From an uncultured Litoreibacter sp. (lineage in GTDB: Bacteria; Pseudomonadota; Alphaproteobacteria; Rhodobacterales; Rhodobacteraceae): 64,000 nucleotides of DNA. Position numbers and translations under genes: made by a program. Location of the stretch: assembly GCA_947494435.1 (NCBI GenBank), contig CANLUY010000001.1, positions 1,416,001 through 1,480,000 on the forward strand. Reading direction: 5' to 3'. Below are positions 17,889-26,619 of this stretch, in pieces (positions within the stretch are counted from its first letter, which is position 1; each line of letters opens with the position of its first letter). Under the pieces are notes generated by a model. That model worked only from the letters and a program-made list of their open reading frames with translations. It had not been told where the DNA came from and ran no database searches.

Positions 17889-18677
17889 ATGTACGACTTT
17901 GAAATCCAAAAACCGGGCAGCATCGCCGATGCGGTCTCGGCCATGTCTGGCGACGATGCGCAAGCGCTTGGCGGCGGGCAAACTCTGATCCCGACGCTCA
18001 AGCAACGCCTTGCCAGCCCGTCCACTTTGGTCAGCCTTGCGGGGCTGTCCGAGATGGTGGGCATCTGCAAAGATGACGCGGGTCGGCTGTGCATCGGTGG
18101 CGCGACCACCCACGCTGCGGTGGCTGCCGATGGCAGTTATGCAGGCCTGTCGGGGCTCGCCTCCCATATCGGGGATCCTGCCGTGCGCAACCGTGGGACA
18201 ATTGGCGGCTCGCTCGCCAATAATGACCCTTCTGCCTGCTACCCTGCAGCTGCCTTGGGCTCGGGCGCCACCATCGTGACCAACGCGCGCGAGATTGCGG
18301 CAGATGACTACTTCTTGGGTATGTTCGAAACCGCGCTGAATGAGGGGGAGATCATCACCGAGGTGAAGTTCCCGATCCCTGAAAAATCCAACTACCAAAA
18401 ATTCGTGCAACCCGCCTCCCGCTTTGCGCTGGTCGGTGTGTTCGTCGCGAAATATGCGGACGGCGTGCGCGTCGCAGTGACGGGCGCGTCAGAAAGCGGC
18501 GTGCATCGCTGGACGGCGGCGGAGGAAGCGTTGAATGCGAACTTCTCAGCGGACGCGATTGCGGGTCTAGATGCGCCAAGCGGTGACGGGATGATCAATG
18601 ATCTACACGGCTCTGGCGACTATCGCGCGCATTTGGTCAAAGTGATGACCGGCCGCGCGGTGGCGGCTGCCAGCTAA
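17889..18677 (+). CDS. coxM: molybdenum hydroxylase FAD-binding medium subunit (CoxM-like)
   Basis: 262 aa. The two FAD-binding motifs of this family are present: ALGGGQTLIP at residues 27-36 (usual form AGGxSLxP) and TIGGSLANNDPS at 104-115. The subunit takes electrons from the CoxS clusters and passes them to the quinone pool or another acceptor. A GGAAGGATAG ribosome region precedes the ATG 16 bp after coxL. It is the last gene of the cluster and is followed by an intrinsic terminator. No MoxR/VWA (coxD/E) or XdhC/MobA-like maturation genes are next to it. Confidence 0.93.
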   Translation: MYDFEIQKPGSIADAVSAMSGDDAQALGGGQTLIPTLKQRLASPSTLVSLAGLSEMVGICKDDAGRLCIGGATTHAAVAADGSYAGLSGLASHIGDPAVRNRGTIGGSLANNDPSACYPAAALGSGATIVTNAREIAADDYFLGMFETALNEGEIITEVKFPIPEKSNYQKFVQPASRFALVGVFVAKYADGVRVAVTGASESGVHRWTAAEEALNANFSADAIAGLDAPSGDGMINDLHGSGDYRAHLVKVMTGRAVAAAS

Positions 18678-18702
18678 GACAGGCGTAGAATTGACGATGA
18701 AG

Positions 18703-18728
18703 GGGCGGGGGCAACTCCGCCCTTTTTT
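18703..18728 (+). terminator. intrinsic terminator of the cox operon
   Basis: Arms GGGCGG (18703-18708) and CCGCCC (18717-18722) with an 8-nt loop, followed directly by six T residues (18723-18728). It lies 25 bp after the coxM stop. Confidence 0.85.
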
Positions 18729-18779
18729 ATGTCGGCTGCAGGTGGCACTCTAGGCACAGAATTTATGGAGGTATGACAG

Positions 18780-19250
18780 ATGCGCCGTTGGACCATTCGC
18801 GCCATCACTCATGGCATCGCTATTGCGATAGGCTTCGCGTTGGGAATTTACTTCCTTCCGATCCTTACTGCCCCGCCTTCGCCCGATGCAGCGATGTTGG
18901 AAGAGCAGGCGCAAGGCGCGCTGTTCACCGCAGAGCTCACCCGCGACCTGCGTGGCAGTGACTTTCTGCACTGGGGCGAGGGCACGATCAGCATCAGTGC
19001 GACGCAAGTTATTCACGAAGGCGCGCTGGCGCCGGGGCCGGATTACAAGCTTTATCTGCTGAAAGAGTTTATCGACCATGAGGACGGGTTCGAGACCGCA
19101 CTTACGGAAGCAGTTCAGATCGGTGACATCAAAACCTTTGGTGGTTTTCTGGTCGATGTGCCTGACGGGGTGGATGTGAATGAGTTCAATACTGTGCTTG
19201 TCTGGTGCGAGTCCTTTGGTGAATTCATTACGTCCGTGAAATACCGCTGA
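18780..19250 (+). CDS. DM13 domain protein, membrane-anchored
   Basis: 156 aa. TGGAGG sits upstream of the ATG. Residues 1-35 contain one membrane helix (ITHGIAIAIGFALGIYFLPIL) with a positively charged N-terminus, so the rest probably faces the periplasm. Residues 45-156 match the DM13 fold: 'GALFTAELTRDLRGSDF-HWGEGTISI', 'APGPDYKLYL' and the hallmark NTVLVWCESFGEFI with its conserved Cys143. DM13 domains are thought to have redox or haem-related roles, but this is not established for the bacterial proteins. It follows the cox terminator and is probably transcribed separately. It converges with the aminotransferase gene. Confidence 0.82.
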   Translation: MRRWTIRAITHGIAIAIGFALGIYFLPILTAPPSPDAAMLEEQAQGALFTAELTRDLRGSDFLHWGEGTISISATQVIHEGALAPGPDYKLYLLKEFIDHEDGFETALTEAVQIGDIKTFGGFLVDVPDGVDVNEFNTVLVWCESFGEFITSVKYR

Positions 19251-19267
19251 GCTTTCCCCGCCTTTCA

Positions 19268-20620
19268 TTAGAGCGCAGCAACCCCTGCCTCAACTGCGGA
19301 AATCAGCCTGTTCACCTCATCCTCTGTGATAACGAGGGGTGGTGACATCAGCAGGTTGTTTCCGCCGATCCGCACCATTGCACCGGCATCGTAGGCGGTT
19401 TCGAATGCTGTTTTTAAGGCGGCCGGGGAGGCCGGAGTTTTGTTGGCGCGGTCGCTGACCAGTTCGACGGCTGTCATCAGCCCATGGCCGCCCCGGACAT
19501 CGCCAATGACATCGTATTTGTCTTTCAGCTTGTTCAGGCCTTTGAAGAGTTGCGTTCCGCGTGGGGCTGCATTTTCGTTGATCTTCATGCGCTGGCTTTC
19601 GCGAATGCAGGCCAATGCGGCGGCGGCTCCGACGGGATGGGCGGAGTAGGTGTAGCCGTGGAAGATGCTGGCGACATCTGGGTCACCCTTCTCGAACACT
19701 TCGGCGAAGGCCTCGCTGACCATGCAGGCGCCGAAGGGGAAGTAGCCAGAGGTGATGCCCTTGGCCATCGTCATCATATCGGGCTGCACGCTCCAATGGC
19801 GAGAGCCGGACCAGTCGCCGGAGCGACCGAAGCCGGTAATGACCTCGTCGGCGATCATCAAGATGCCGTAGCGGTCGCAGATCTCGCGCATGGCCGGCAT
19901 GTAATGGACGGGGGGCACGATCACACCGCCTGCGCCTTGGATCGGCTCCATGATGAAACAGGCGATGGTGTCGGGGCCTTGGAACTCGATCTCGTCTATC
20001 GCGGCTTTGACGCAGAGGTCGCTGAGCTTTTGCGGGTCGGTCTCGTCAAACGGGTTGCGGTACGCATATGGCGTTGGCAGGTGGAAGCAGCCGGGCATGA
20101 GAGGCTCGTAATTGATGCGGAAGCGGTTGTTGCCATTGACCGAAGCACCGCCGAAATGGGTGCCGTGATAGCCTTTCTTGAGCGATAGGAACTTGGTGCG
20201 CGTCGGCTCCCCTTTGATCTTGTGATATTGCCGTGCGAGGCGCAGGGCTGTTTCGACAGCGTCGGAGCCACCAGAGGTGAAAAACGCGCGGGCCATGCCA
20301 TCGGGGGCGAACATCTCCCGCAGCTCGTAGCTCAGTTCAATCGCGCATTCGTTGGTCGTGCCACCAAAGGCGGAGTAATAGGGAAGGACCTGTACCTGAT
20401 CAGCGATGGCTTTCTTGATCGGATCGCAGGAATAGCCGACGTTGACGCACCACAGCCCTCCGACGCCGTCGACGACCGTATTGCCGTCGTTATCGGTGAT
20501 GGTCGAGCCCTCCGCGGATGAGATGATGCGCGGCGGATGCGCCTGCATCGCACCGGGATGGGCCATGGGATGCCACATGTGACGGGCGTTGTTCTCCTTC
20601 AGGAAGTTGTCGTCTTTCAT
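19268..20620 (-). CDS. class III (omega-amino acid) aminotransferase
   Basis: 450 aa from the ATG at 20620, which has GAGAAAGG upstream; the frame stays open to 20725, but that extension lacks a ribosome site and family similarity. PLP-dependent fold type I enzyme. The motifs are FFTSGGSDAVETALRLAR (about 125-142), EPIQGAGGVIVPP, MIADEVITGFGRSG with the cofactor Asp, and the Schiff-base lysine in MAKGITSGYFPFGA. The N-terminal block HMWHPMAHPG is typical of omega-amino acid:pyruvate or taurine:pyruvate-type aminotransferases common in roseobacters. The amine donor cannot be deduced. It diverges from sppA across about 130 bp. Confidence 0.9.
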   Translation of the reverse strand: MKDDNFLKENNARHMWHPMAHPGAMQAHPPRIISSAEGSTITDNDGNTVVDGVGGLWCVNVGYSCDPIKKAIADQVQVLPYYSAFGGTTNECAIELSYELREMFAPDGMARAFFTSGGSDAVETALRLARQYHKIKGEPTRTKFLSLKKGYHGTHFGGASVNGNNRFRINYEPLMPGCFHLPTPYAYRNPFDETDPQKLSDLCVKAAIDEIEFQGPDTIACFIMEPIQGAGGVIVPPVHYMPAMREICDRYGILMIADEVITGFGRSGDWSGSRHWSVQPDMMTMAKGITSGYFPFGACMVSEAFAEVFEKGDPDVASIFHGYTYSAHPVGAAAALACIRESQRMKINENAAPRGTQLFKGLNKLKDKYDVIGDVRGGHGLMTAVELVSDRANKTPASPAALKTAFETAYDAGAMVRIGGNNLLMSPPLVITEDEVNRLISAVEAGVAAL

Positions 20621-20752
20621 CGCGGGGCCTTTCTCAATTTCTGACCAAGGGTCACTTATGTCAGCAATTGCTGCAAGCATGATTGCGACATTCCCGACAT
20701 GAAGCCGTCGCAGCCCTTGTTTCATGGGGTGTGCGCCTCTACATCACATCCC

Positions 20753-21553
20753 ATGAAACATCTCATCCCCTTCATCAAAAAAGAGCCCGTTGTGGCTGTG
20801 GTCCGCCTGAACGGCGTTATTGCGTCCGGTGGTCGCGGCCAAACTTTGAACGATGCAGGCACGGCCTCCATGCTGGAAAAAGCTTTTCGTAAGGGCAAGC
20901 CAGCTGCTGTCGCCTTGGTCATCAACTCGCCCGGCGGAAGCCCAGTACAATCGTCTTTGATCGGCGCGCGTATTCAGCGGCTCGCGGAAGAGATGGAGGT
21001 CAAAACCTTCGCTTTTGTCGAGGATGTTGCGGCCTCAGGCGGATACTGGCTGGCGGCAAGTGCGGATGAGATTTGGGTGGATGACAGCTCCATCACCGGC
21101 TCCATCGGTGTCATCTCCGCGAGCTTTGGGTTCAATGAATTGATGGAACGGCAGGGGATTGAGCGACGCGTGCATACTGCGGGTAAAGACAAATCCATGC
21201 TTGATCCGTTCCGGCCGGAACGCCCCGAAGATGTAGAGCGCTTGAAGGCGCTTCAGAAACAAATCCACGACAACTTCATTGATCATGTCAAAGCCACGCG
21301 CGGCGCGCGATTGTCTGAGGACAAGGACCTATTCACCGGCGAAATTTGGGTTGGGAAACACGCGATTGAGGTGGGGCTGGTCGATGGGGTCGGCCACGTC
21401 GTTCCGAAAATGAAAGAGTTTTACGGCGACAAAGTTCGATTTCAGGTCTATGGCCCGAAGCGATCGTTCTTTCAACGCTTTGGTTCTCAGCTATTGGGCG
21501 ATGCAATGGCGCAGATTGATGACAGAGCGCTCTGGGCGCGGTTTGGCCTGTAG
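20753..21553 (+). CDS. sppA: short S49 signal-peptide peptidase-like protease
   Basis: 266 aa from the ATG at 20753; an upstream in-frame ATG at 20699 is possible. Neither has a good ribosome site. The ClpP/crotonase-like fold is clear: VVAVVRLNGVI, INSPGGSPVQS (about 58-67), the nucleophile Ser95 in DVAASGGYWLA, SITGSIGVIS and the general-base Lys147 in GKDKSML. The Ser-to-Lys spacing of 52 residues is that of short bacterial SppA. There is no signal peptide or membrane helix, so it may act at the cytoplasmic face. The family degrades cleaved signal peptides. The gene is directly followed (stop then ATG) by a microprotein gene. Confidence 0.87.
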   Translation: MKHLIPFIKKEPVVAVVRLNGVIASGGRGQTLNDAGTASMLEKAFRKGKPAAVALVINSPGGSPVQSSLIGARIQRLAEEMEVKTFAFVEDVAASGGYWLAASADEIWVDDSSITGSIGVISASFGFNELMERQGIERRVHTAGKDKSMLDPFRPERPEDVERLKALQKQIHDNFIDHVKATRGARLSEDKDLFTGEIWVGKHAIEVGLVDGVGHVVPKMKEFYGDKVRFQVYGPKRSFFQRFGSQLLGDAMAQIDDRALWARFGL

Positions 21554-21721
21554 ATGCTATTCAAAATTATCACTTTCTTTCTGATTGGCATGGCAGTCTT
21601 GGCCATGTTCGGAAAGTTGCGGATGCCCAAGTTAAAAGGCTTCAATCCTAAAAAGTGTAAAAAGTGCGGATCCTTCCAGATCGGCAAATCTCCCTGTATC
21701 TGCGAAAGACCCGAAATTTGA
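21554..21721 (+). CDS. membrane-anchored zinc-ribbon microprotein
   Basis: 55 aa. It starts on the base after the sppA stop and its TGA overlaps the ATG of the antiporter gene by 1 bp (TGATG), so it is packed between two longer genes and probably translationally coupled. Residues 1-20 form one hydrophobic helix (LFKIITFFLIGMAVLAMF). A basic linker (KLRMPKLKG) follows, and then a compact Cys set, KKCKKCGS and SPCICE (Cys35, Cys38, Cys48, Cys50), which looks like a small zinc ribbon. I recall similar small proteins in Rhodobacterales genomes, of unknown function. The conserved architecture and perfect packing argue for a real gene. Confidence 0.8.
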   Translation: MLFKIITFFLIGMAVLAMFGKLRMPKLKGFNPKKCKKCGSFQIGKSPCICERPEI

Positions 21722-22683
21722 TGTATTGGCTTGTGAATGAATTCACGCTGGCGGCAGTCGGCCTTCTTTTGTTGTTATTCGCAGGCGATGCCTTGGTCAA
21801 AGGCGCTGTAAATTTGTCTTTGCGGTTGGGTGTTCCAGCGTTGATCGTCAGCCTGACAATTGTGGCTTTCGGCACGTCAGCACCGGAACTATTGATTTCC
21901 GTCCAGTCGATTCTGGACGATGAGCCGGGACTGGCGATCGGGAATGTCGTGGGATCAAACACGGCCAATGTTTTGCTTGTGTTGGGCATCCCTGCGTTGT
22001 TGGCGGGGCTCGGTGCCTCTACCTCCGATACACGCAAAAGCTACGTAATTATGATCCTTGGAACAGTCTTGTTCATCGGCTTGGCCTTCTTTGGCCCAAT
22101 CACGTGGTGGCACGGCTTGATCCTTCTAGGGGCCTTGGCTGCGATGTTGCTCGACAGTTTCATTGATGCCCGCAAACACATGAAATCCGGCCTTGATGAA
22201 GAAGAGCCTGAAGGAGCAGACCCTGATTTAGCAGGGTGGAAAATAGCGGGTTTCTTGATCGCCGGTTTGATTGGATTGCCACTTGGTGCAAAACTGCTGG
22301 TTGATAACGCGGTGATTATCGCGACAGATTTCGGTGTCTCAGCAACTGTTATCGGGTTGACCCTTGTGGCTATCGGTACCTCGATGCCGGAACTGGCAAC
22401 GACTGTCATGGCTGCCTTCCGCAAGAAAGCGGATGTGGCAATTGGCAATGTCATCGGGTCGAACGTATTCAATCTTTTGGCCATTATCGGGATCGCGTCT
22501 TTGGTAGGACCAATGCCCGTGCCACCAGCGTTTCTTACGCTTGATCTATGGGTGATGCTTGGGGCATCGCTGTTGATCGCGCCGATGGTCTTCAAGCCAC
22601 AGCGGATGGGCTACAGATGGGGCATATGCTTGACCCTTGCTTATATCGCCTACCTATACATGGTTCTCACCAACGGAGCCTGA
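21721..22683 (+). CDS. calcium/sodium antiporter (CaCA family, YrbG-like)
   Basis: 320 aa inner-membrane protein. I start it at the ATG overlapping the microprotein stop. The two alpha-repeats that form the ion-binding site are clear and inverted in topology: GTSAPELLISV with GNVVGSNTANVLLVLG (about 53-95), and GTSMPELATTV with GNVIGSNVFNLLAIIG (about 220-265). A cytoplasmic acidic loop (DEEEPEGADPDLAG) separates the halves. The family exchanges Ca2+ for Na+ (or K+). Confidence 0.93.
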   Translation: MYWLVNEFTLAAVGLLLLLFAGDALVKGAVNLSLRLGVPALIVSLTIVAFGTSAPELLISVQSILDDEPGLAIGNVVGSNTANVLLVLGIPALLAGLGASTSDTRKSYVIMILGTVLFIGLAFFGPITWWHGLILLGALAAMLLDSFIDARKHMKSGLDEEEPEGADPDLAGWKIAGFLIAGLIGLPLGAKLLVDNAVIIATDFGVSATVIGLTLVAIGTSMPELATTVMAAFRKKADVAIGNVIGSNVFNLLAIIGIASLVGPMPVPPAFLTLDLWVMLGASLLIAPMVFKPQRMGYRWGICLTLAYIAYLYMVLTNGA

Positions 22684-22686
22684 ACC

Positions 22687-23472
22687 ATGATCCGCAAAGC
22701 CGCCCTTGTCACAGGAGCCGGAGATCGCCTTGGACGCGCTATGGCTTTACGTTTGGCCGAACTTGGGCATGCGGTTGCTGTGCATTACGCGCACTCTGCT
22801 GAGGGGGCGGCCGAAACCGTTGCATTGATTGAAGCCGCGGGTGGTGAAGGCTTTGCTGTTCAGGCAGACCTTCTAGACATGGATCAGACCGAAGGACTGG
22901 TAAGCAAAGCGTCTGCAGCCTTGGATGCGCCGCTATCTGTGCTGATTAACAATGCATCAATCTTCGAATATGACACTCTGACCTCCGCGACCCGAATGAA
23001 TTGGGACCGCCACATCGGATCGAACCTGCAAGCGCCGTTTTTTTTGACGCAGGCTTTTGCCGCGCAAGCGCCCGATGCGATCATGGATGAAAATAACGAG
23101 CCGATGGCACAGGCAAATGTGATCAATATGATCGACCAACGTGTGCGTAAGCTGACGCCAGAATTCATGACTTATACGATTGCCAAGATGGGACTTTGGG
23201 CGTTTACGCAGACAGCAGCTCGCGGGTTGGCGCCCCATATCAGGGTGAACGCCATCGGACCCGGCCCGACCCTGAAAGGCGCTAGGCAGTCAAGGGCGCA
23301 TTTTGAGGCACAACGCAAAGCGACGATATCAGGCCGAGGATCAAACCCCGATGATATCGTCACCACAATGGAATATATCCTGAATTCCCACGCTCTCACG
23401 GGGCAGCTTCTATGTATTGACGGGGGGCAACATCTTGGTTGGATGACGCCAGATGTCCAAGGTGTTGAATAG
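22687..23472 (+). CDS. SDR-family reductase, pteridine reductase-like (PTR1/FolM type)
   Basis: 261 aa NAD(P)H-dependent short-chain dehydrogenase. The cofactor loop TGAGDRLGRAMA (residues 9-20) has the Arg of NADPH-preferring enzymes, and NNAS is at 88-91. Instead of the usual Ser-Tyr-Lys triad I see Asp150, Tyr163 and Lys167. The 13- and 4-residue spacing equals that of Asp181-Tyr194-Lys198 in Leishmania PTR1, where Asp replaces Ser. The DGGQHLGW ending is also of the pteridine reductase type. A role in reducing dihydropteridines (dihydromonapterin or dihydrofolate) is therefore more likely than generic alcohol oxidation. It starts 3 bp after the antiporter gene. Confidence 0.85.
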   Translation: MIRKAALVTGAGDRLGRAMALRLAELGHAVAVHYAHSAEGAAETVALIEAAGGEGFAVQADLLDMDQTEGLVSKASAALDAPLSVLINNASIFEYDTLTSATRMNWDRHIGSNLQAPFFLTQAFAAQAPDAIMDENNEPMAQANVINMIDQRVRKLTPEFMTYTIAKMGLWAFTQTAARGLAPHIRVNAIGPGPTLKGARQSRAHFEAQRKATISGRGSNPDDIVTTMEYILNSHALTGQLLCIDGGQHLGWMTPDVQGVE

Positions 23473-23776
23473 GCATAAACAGGCTTTATTTGCGCCGGTA
23501 CCTTGACTTGTCCCCTTTGACCCAAATCGTCACGAATCTGTTACCAAAACCATAATGTTATCAAGGAGTTACCAAGAAGCAAAAAAATATATAATAAAAT
23601 CATATACTTAATAACTGCCTAAAAATTAGGCAAACTGTAAGAGTTCCCGAAAATTAACGAAAAATTCGGTGTGAAAGAAGTTTCCCCACAAGATTATCCA
23701 CAGGAACCGTGGACAGGTTTCTTCTTGAACCCAAACCGGTCAAAGTGCAGCAGATCAGGGAATCGCAAATCAACAG
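23473..23776. promoter_or_regulatory. AT-rich spacer upstream of uvrC with a perfect DnaA box
   Basis: 304 bp without a gene. The stretch 23581-23632 is almost pure A/T, a sharp contrast with the flanking genes. It holds a perfect 7-bp inverted repeat TGCCTAA-AAA-TTAGGCA (23616-23632), the direct repeat GTTACCAA (23540-23547 and 23568-23575), and TTATCCACA at 23694-23702, which is the DnaA-box consensus, preceded by the weaker TTTCCCCACA (23681-23690). The uvrC ATG follows 74 bp later. It could be a DnaA-responsive promoter; an origin of replication is possible but less likely. Confidence 0.6.
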
Positions 23777-25663
23777 ATGGTTAATGTGACTGAGGTCGAA
23801 GACTCAAACCCAAATGATACCCCAATCGGGCACGCGTGCATTCAGGCTTATCTGAAAACGCTCGATAACTCGCCAGGCGTGTACCGCATGCTCGATGAGC
23901 AGCAACGCGTGCTTTACGTAGGTAAAGCGCGCAATCTCAAAAAGCGCGTGTTGAATTACGCCAAACCATCCGGCCATTCCGCGCGGATCGCTACAATGAT
24001 CTCCCGCACCAGCTCGATGATGTTTCTGACAACCAAGACAGAAACCGAAGCGCTGTTGCTAGAGCAAAACCTGATCAAGCAGCTCAAGCCGAAGTACAAT
24101 GTGCTGCTGCGTGACGATAAATCCTTTCCGAATATCCTTGTTGCCAAGAACCATGATTTTCCGCAGATTAAAAAGCACCGTGGTGCGAAACGTGAGAAGG
24201 GCGATTACTACGGCCCCTTTGCCTCTGCCGGTGCAGTCAATCGGACACTGAACCAATTGCAACGTGCGTTCCTTCTGCGCGATTGCACCGACAGCAACTT
24301 TGAAAGCCGCACGCGGCCCTGTTTGCAGTATCAAATCAAGCGCTGTTCTGCCCCTTGTGTCGGCCATATCAGCCCTGAAGACTACGGTGCGCTTGTCAAA
24401 GATGCGGAGCGGTTCTTGTCGGGCCGGTCGACCAATGTTCAAGAAGTCTTGGCCAAAGAGATGCAACAAGCCTCTGAAGATATGCAGTTCGAACGTGCTG
24501 CGGCCCTGCGCGACCGTATCCGTGCTTTGACGCAAGTCCAAACCGCACAAGGCATCAACCCCAAAGGCGTGGCAGAGGCTGATATCATCGCGCTACATCT
24601 TGAGCATGGTCAGGCCTGCGTGCAGGTCTTCTTCATTCGTGCCAACCAAAACTGGGGCAATAAGGATTACTACCCAAAAATCCCGGGTGACAGCTCTCCG
24701 GCTGAGATTATGGAAGCCTTCATGGGGCAGTTCTACGGCGATAAGGAACCACCGCGCCAAGTGCTGTTGAGCCATGATATCCAGAACGATGACCTTATGA
24801 CCGAAGCACTCAGCGATAAAGCTGGCCGTAAGGTCGAAATCCTCGTCCCACAACGCGGCGAAAAGATGGAGTTGATCGCAGGTGCCACGCGAAATGCTCG
24901 CGAAAGCCTCGCCCGCAAAATGAGCGAAAGTGCAACACAGGGCAAACTGCTGAGGGGGCTGGCAGAAGCGTTTGATCTCGACACGCCGCCCCAGCGGATC
25001 GAAGTCTATGACAACTCCCACATTCAAGGCACCCACGCGGTGGGTGGGATGATTGTCGCTGGTCCGGACGGCTTCATGCGCAATCAGTACCGCAAGTTTA
25101 ACATTCGTGGAGAAGAGTTGACCCCGGGTGACGATTTCGGGATGATGAAAGAAGTATTGAAGCGCCGTTTCAAGCGGTTGCTTAAAGAGGACCCAGACCG
25201 CGAAAAAGAGATGTGGCCGGATTTGCTGCTCATTGATGGTGGTGCGGGGCAGGTCAGCGCCGTGCGGGAAATCATGCGGGAGATGGGCGTCGAGGACATC
25301 GCGATGGTCGGTGTGGCAAAGGGCATCGACCGTGATGCAGGTAAGGAAGAATTCCATCGAACAGGCAAGCGCGCGTTCGCTTTGCGGCACAATGATCCGG
25401 TGCTTTACTTTGTGCAGCGCTTACGGGACGAGGCCCACAGGTTTGCAATTGGCACACATCGCGCCAAACGCGCGAAAAGCCAGATCAAAAGCCCATTGGA
25501 TGAAGTCGAAGGCGTTGGCCCCAAACGCAAGAAAGCACTGCTGCAGCACTTTGGTTCGGCCAAAGCGGTAGGCCGTGCGAATTTATCTGATCTGACCGCA
25601 GTGGAGGGTGTTTCCGAGGCAATGGCTCAAACGATCTACGATCATTTTCATGAGAAGGGCTAG
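23777..25663 (+). CDS. uvrC: excinuclease ABC subunit C
   Basis: 628 aa. UvrC makes the two incisions around a lesion in nucleotide-excision repair after recruitment by UvrB. Domains in order: GIY-YIG nuclease ([19 protein letters not shown], about 33-51), a Cys-containing linker ([10 protein letters not shown]), the UVR/UvrB-contact motif ([16 protein letters not shown], about 235-250), the RNase H-like nuclease region ([18 protein letters not shown], about 413-430; [14 protein letters not shown]), and the C-terminal tandem helix-hairpin-helix ([18 protein letters not shown] and [18 protein letters not shown]). Length is normal. Its promoter probably lies in the AT-rich spacer upstream. Confidence 0.98.
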   Translation: MVNVTEVEDSNPNDTPIGHACIQAYLKTLDNSPGVYRMLDEQQRVLYVGKARNLKKRVLNYAKPSGHSARIATMISRTSSMMFLTTKTETEALLLEQNLIKQLKPKYNVLLRDDKSFPNILVAKNHDFPQIKKHRGAKREKGDYYGPFASAGAVNRTLNQLQRAFLLRDCTDSNFESRTRPCLQYQIKRCSAPCVGHISPEDYGALVKDAERFLSGRSTNVQEVLAKEMQQASEDMQFERAAALRDRIRALTQVQTAQGINPKGVAEADIIALHLEHGQACVQVFFIRANQNWGNKDYYPKIPGDSSPAEIMEAFMGQFYGDKEPPRQVLLSHDIQNDDLMTEALSDKAGRKVEILVPQRGEKMELIAGATRNARESLARKMSESATQGKLLRGLAEAFDLDTPPQRIEVYDNSHIQGTHAVGGMIVAGPDGFMRNQYRKFNIRGEELTPGDDFGMMKEVLKRRFKRLLKEDPDREKEMWPDLLLIDGGAGQVSAVREIMREMGVEDIAMVGVAKGIDRDAGKEEFHRTGKRAFALRHNDPVLYFVQRLRDEAHRFAIGTHRAKRAKSQIKSPLDEVEGVGPKRKKALLQHFGSAKAVGRANLSDLTAVEGVSEAMAQTIYDHFHEKG

Positions 25664-25708
25664 ATTTGGTGACTTCCACCACTGCCTGCTTCGCGCTAGA
25701 GAACATGT

Positions 25709-26377
25709 ATGAACTGGAATATCCCAAACATCCTGACACTGTTGCGCCTGCTGGCTGCACCGGGCGTTGCTATCATGTTTCTGTATTTCACGCGGCCTTG
25801 GGCGGATTGGTTTGCACTGATCCTGTTCGTCGTCGCGGCACTGACAGATTACGTCGACGGGTATCTCGCACGAGCGTGGAAACAGGAAAGTAAGTTCGGC
25901 GCTATGCTGGACCCAATCGCGGACAAGGCGATGGTTATCATCGCGCTGTTGGTCATCACCGGCTTTTCTGGCATGAACCCTTGGATTTTGCTTCCCGCCA
26001 CCGTCATCATTTTTCGCGAAACCTTCGTCTCAGGCCTGCGGGAGTTTCTTGGTGATACGGCCGGATTGCTCAAAGTCACAAATCTTGCCAAGTGGAAGAC
26101 CACAGCGCAGATGGTGGCAATCGCGGTTCTGTTCGCGACGGGGCTATTCGAGCATGAATTCCTCGACCGCACCTCTGGTATGGACGACGCAACACTCGCT
26201 GCAATTATGGAGGGGGGGCCAGACCCGCTTGGTTTGATGTGGTATTCAGACGCCGCAAATCTAACCTTCTTGATTGGAACGATCCTGCTGACCATCGCAG
26301 CCATCCTCACGCTGGTCACGGGCTTTGACTATTTGCGTAAGGCGATGCCGTATCTGAGGGAAGATACAAATGGTTGA
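25709..26377 (+). CDS. pgsA: CDP-diacylglycerol–glycerol-3-phosphate 3-phosphatidyltransferase
   Basis: 222 aa inner-membrane enzyme that makes phosphatidylglycerophosphate, the first committed step to phosphatidylglycerol and cardiolipin. The CDP-alcohol phosphotransferase motif DGxxARx8GxxxDxxxD is complete: Asp50, Gly51, Ala54, Arg55, Gly64, Asp68 and Asp72. The N-terminus MNWNIPNILTLLRLLAAP is typical of PgsA. The last 8 bp overlap moaD. Confidence 0.96.
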   Translation: MNWNIPNILTLLRLLAAPGVAIMFLYFTRPWADWFALILFVVAALTDYVDGYLARAWKQESKFGAMLDPIADKAMVIIALLVITGFSGMNPWILLPATVIIFRETFVSGLREFLGDTAGLLKVTNLAKWKTTAQMVAIAVLFATGLFEHEFLDRTSGMDDATLAAIMEGGPDPLGLMWYSDAANLTFLIGTILLTIAAILTLVTGFDYLRKAMPYLREDTNG

Positions 26378-26618
26378 CGTGCTTTATTTTGCGTCGGTTC
26401 GTGAACGGATCGGCCTGCCGAAAGAGCAGGTGGAAACCTCGGCTGCCACCGTCGCAGAACTTGTCGACGAACTTCGTGCAAAAGAAGAACGCTACGAACT
26501 CGCCTTTTCTGACATTTCCGCCTTGAAAGTCGCACTGGATCAAGAGTTGGCCACCTTTGACGCCCCCCTTACTGGCGTGCGCGAAGTCGCTTTCTTCCCG
26601 CCAATGACCGGCGGTTGA
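26370..26618 (+). CDS. moaD: molybdopterin synthase sulfur-carrier subunit MoaD
   Basis: 82 aa, ubiquitin-like beta-grasp protein. It opens VDVLYFASVRERIGLPKEQVE and ends in PPMTGG, whose terminal Gly-Gly is adenylated and thiocarboxylated before sulfur is given to precursor Z in complex with MoaE. It overlaps pgsA by 8 bp and precedes moaE by one base. It supplies the cofactor for molybdenum enzymes such as the coxSLM enzyme in this window. Confidence 0.95.
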   Translation: MVDVLYFASVRERIGLPKEQVETSAATVAELVDELRAKEERYELAFSDISALKVALDQELATFDAPLTGVREVAFFPPMTGG

Positions 26619-26619
26619 T

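Noticed and set aside
23473-23776. Chromosomal origin of replication
   Set aside because: Only one perfect DnaA box and a weak second one are visible, and none of the usual origin neighbours are present; kept as a finding at lower weight instead.
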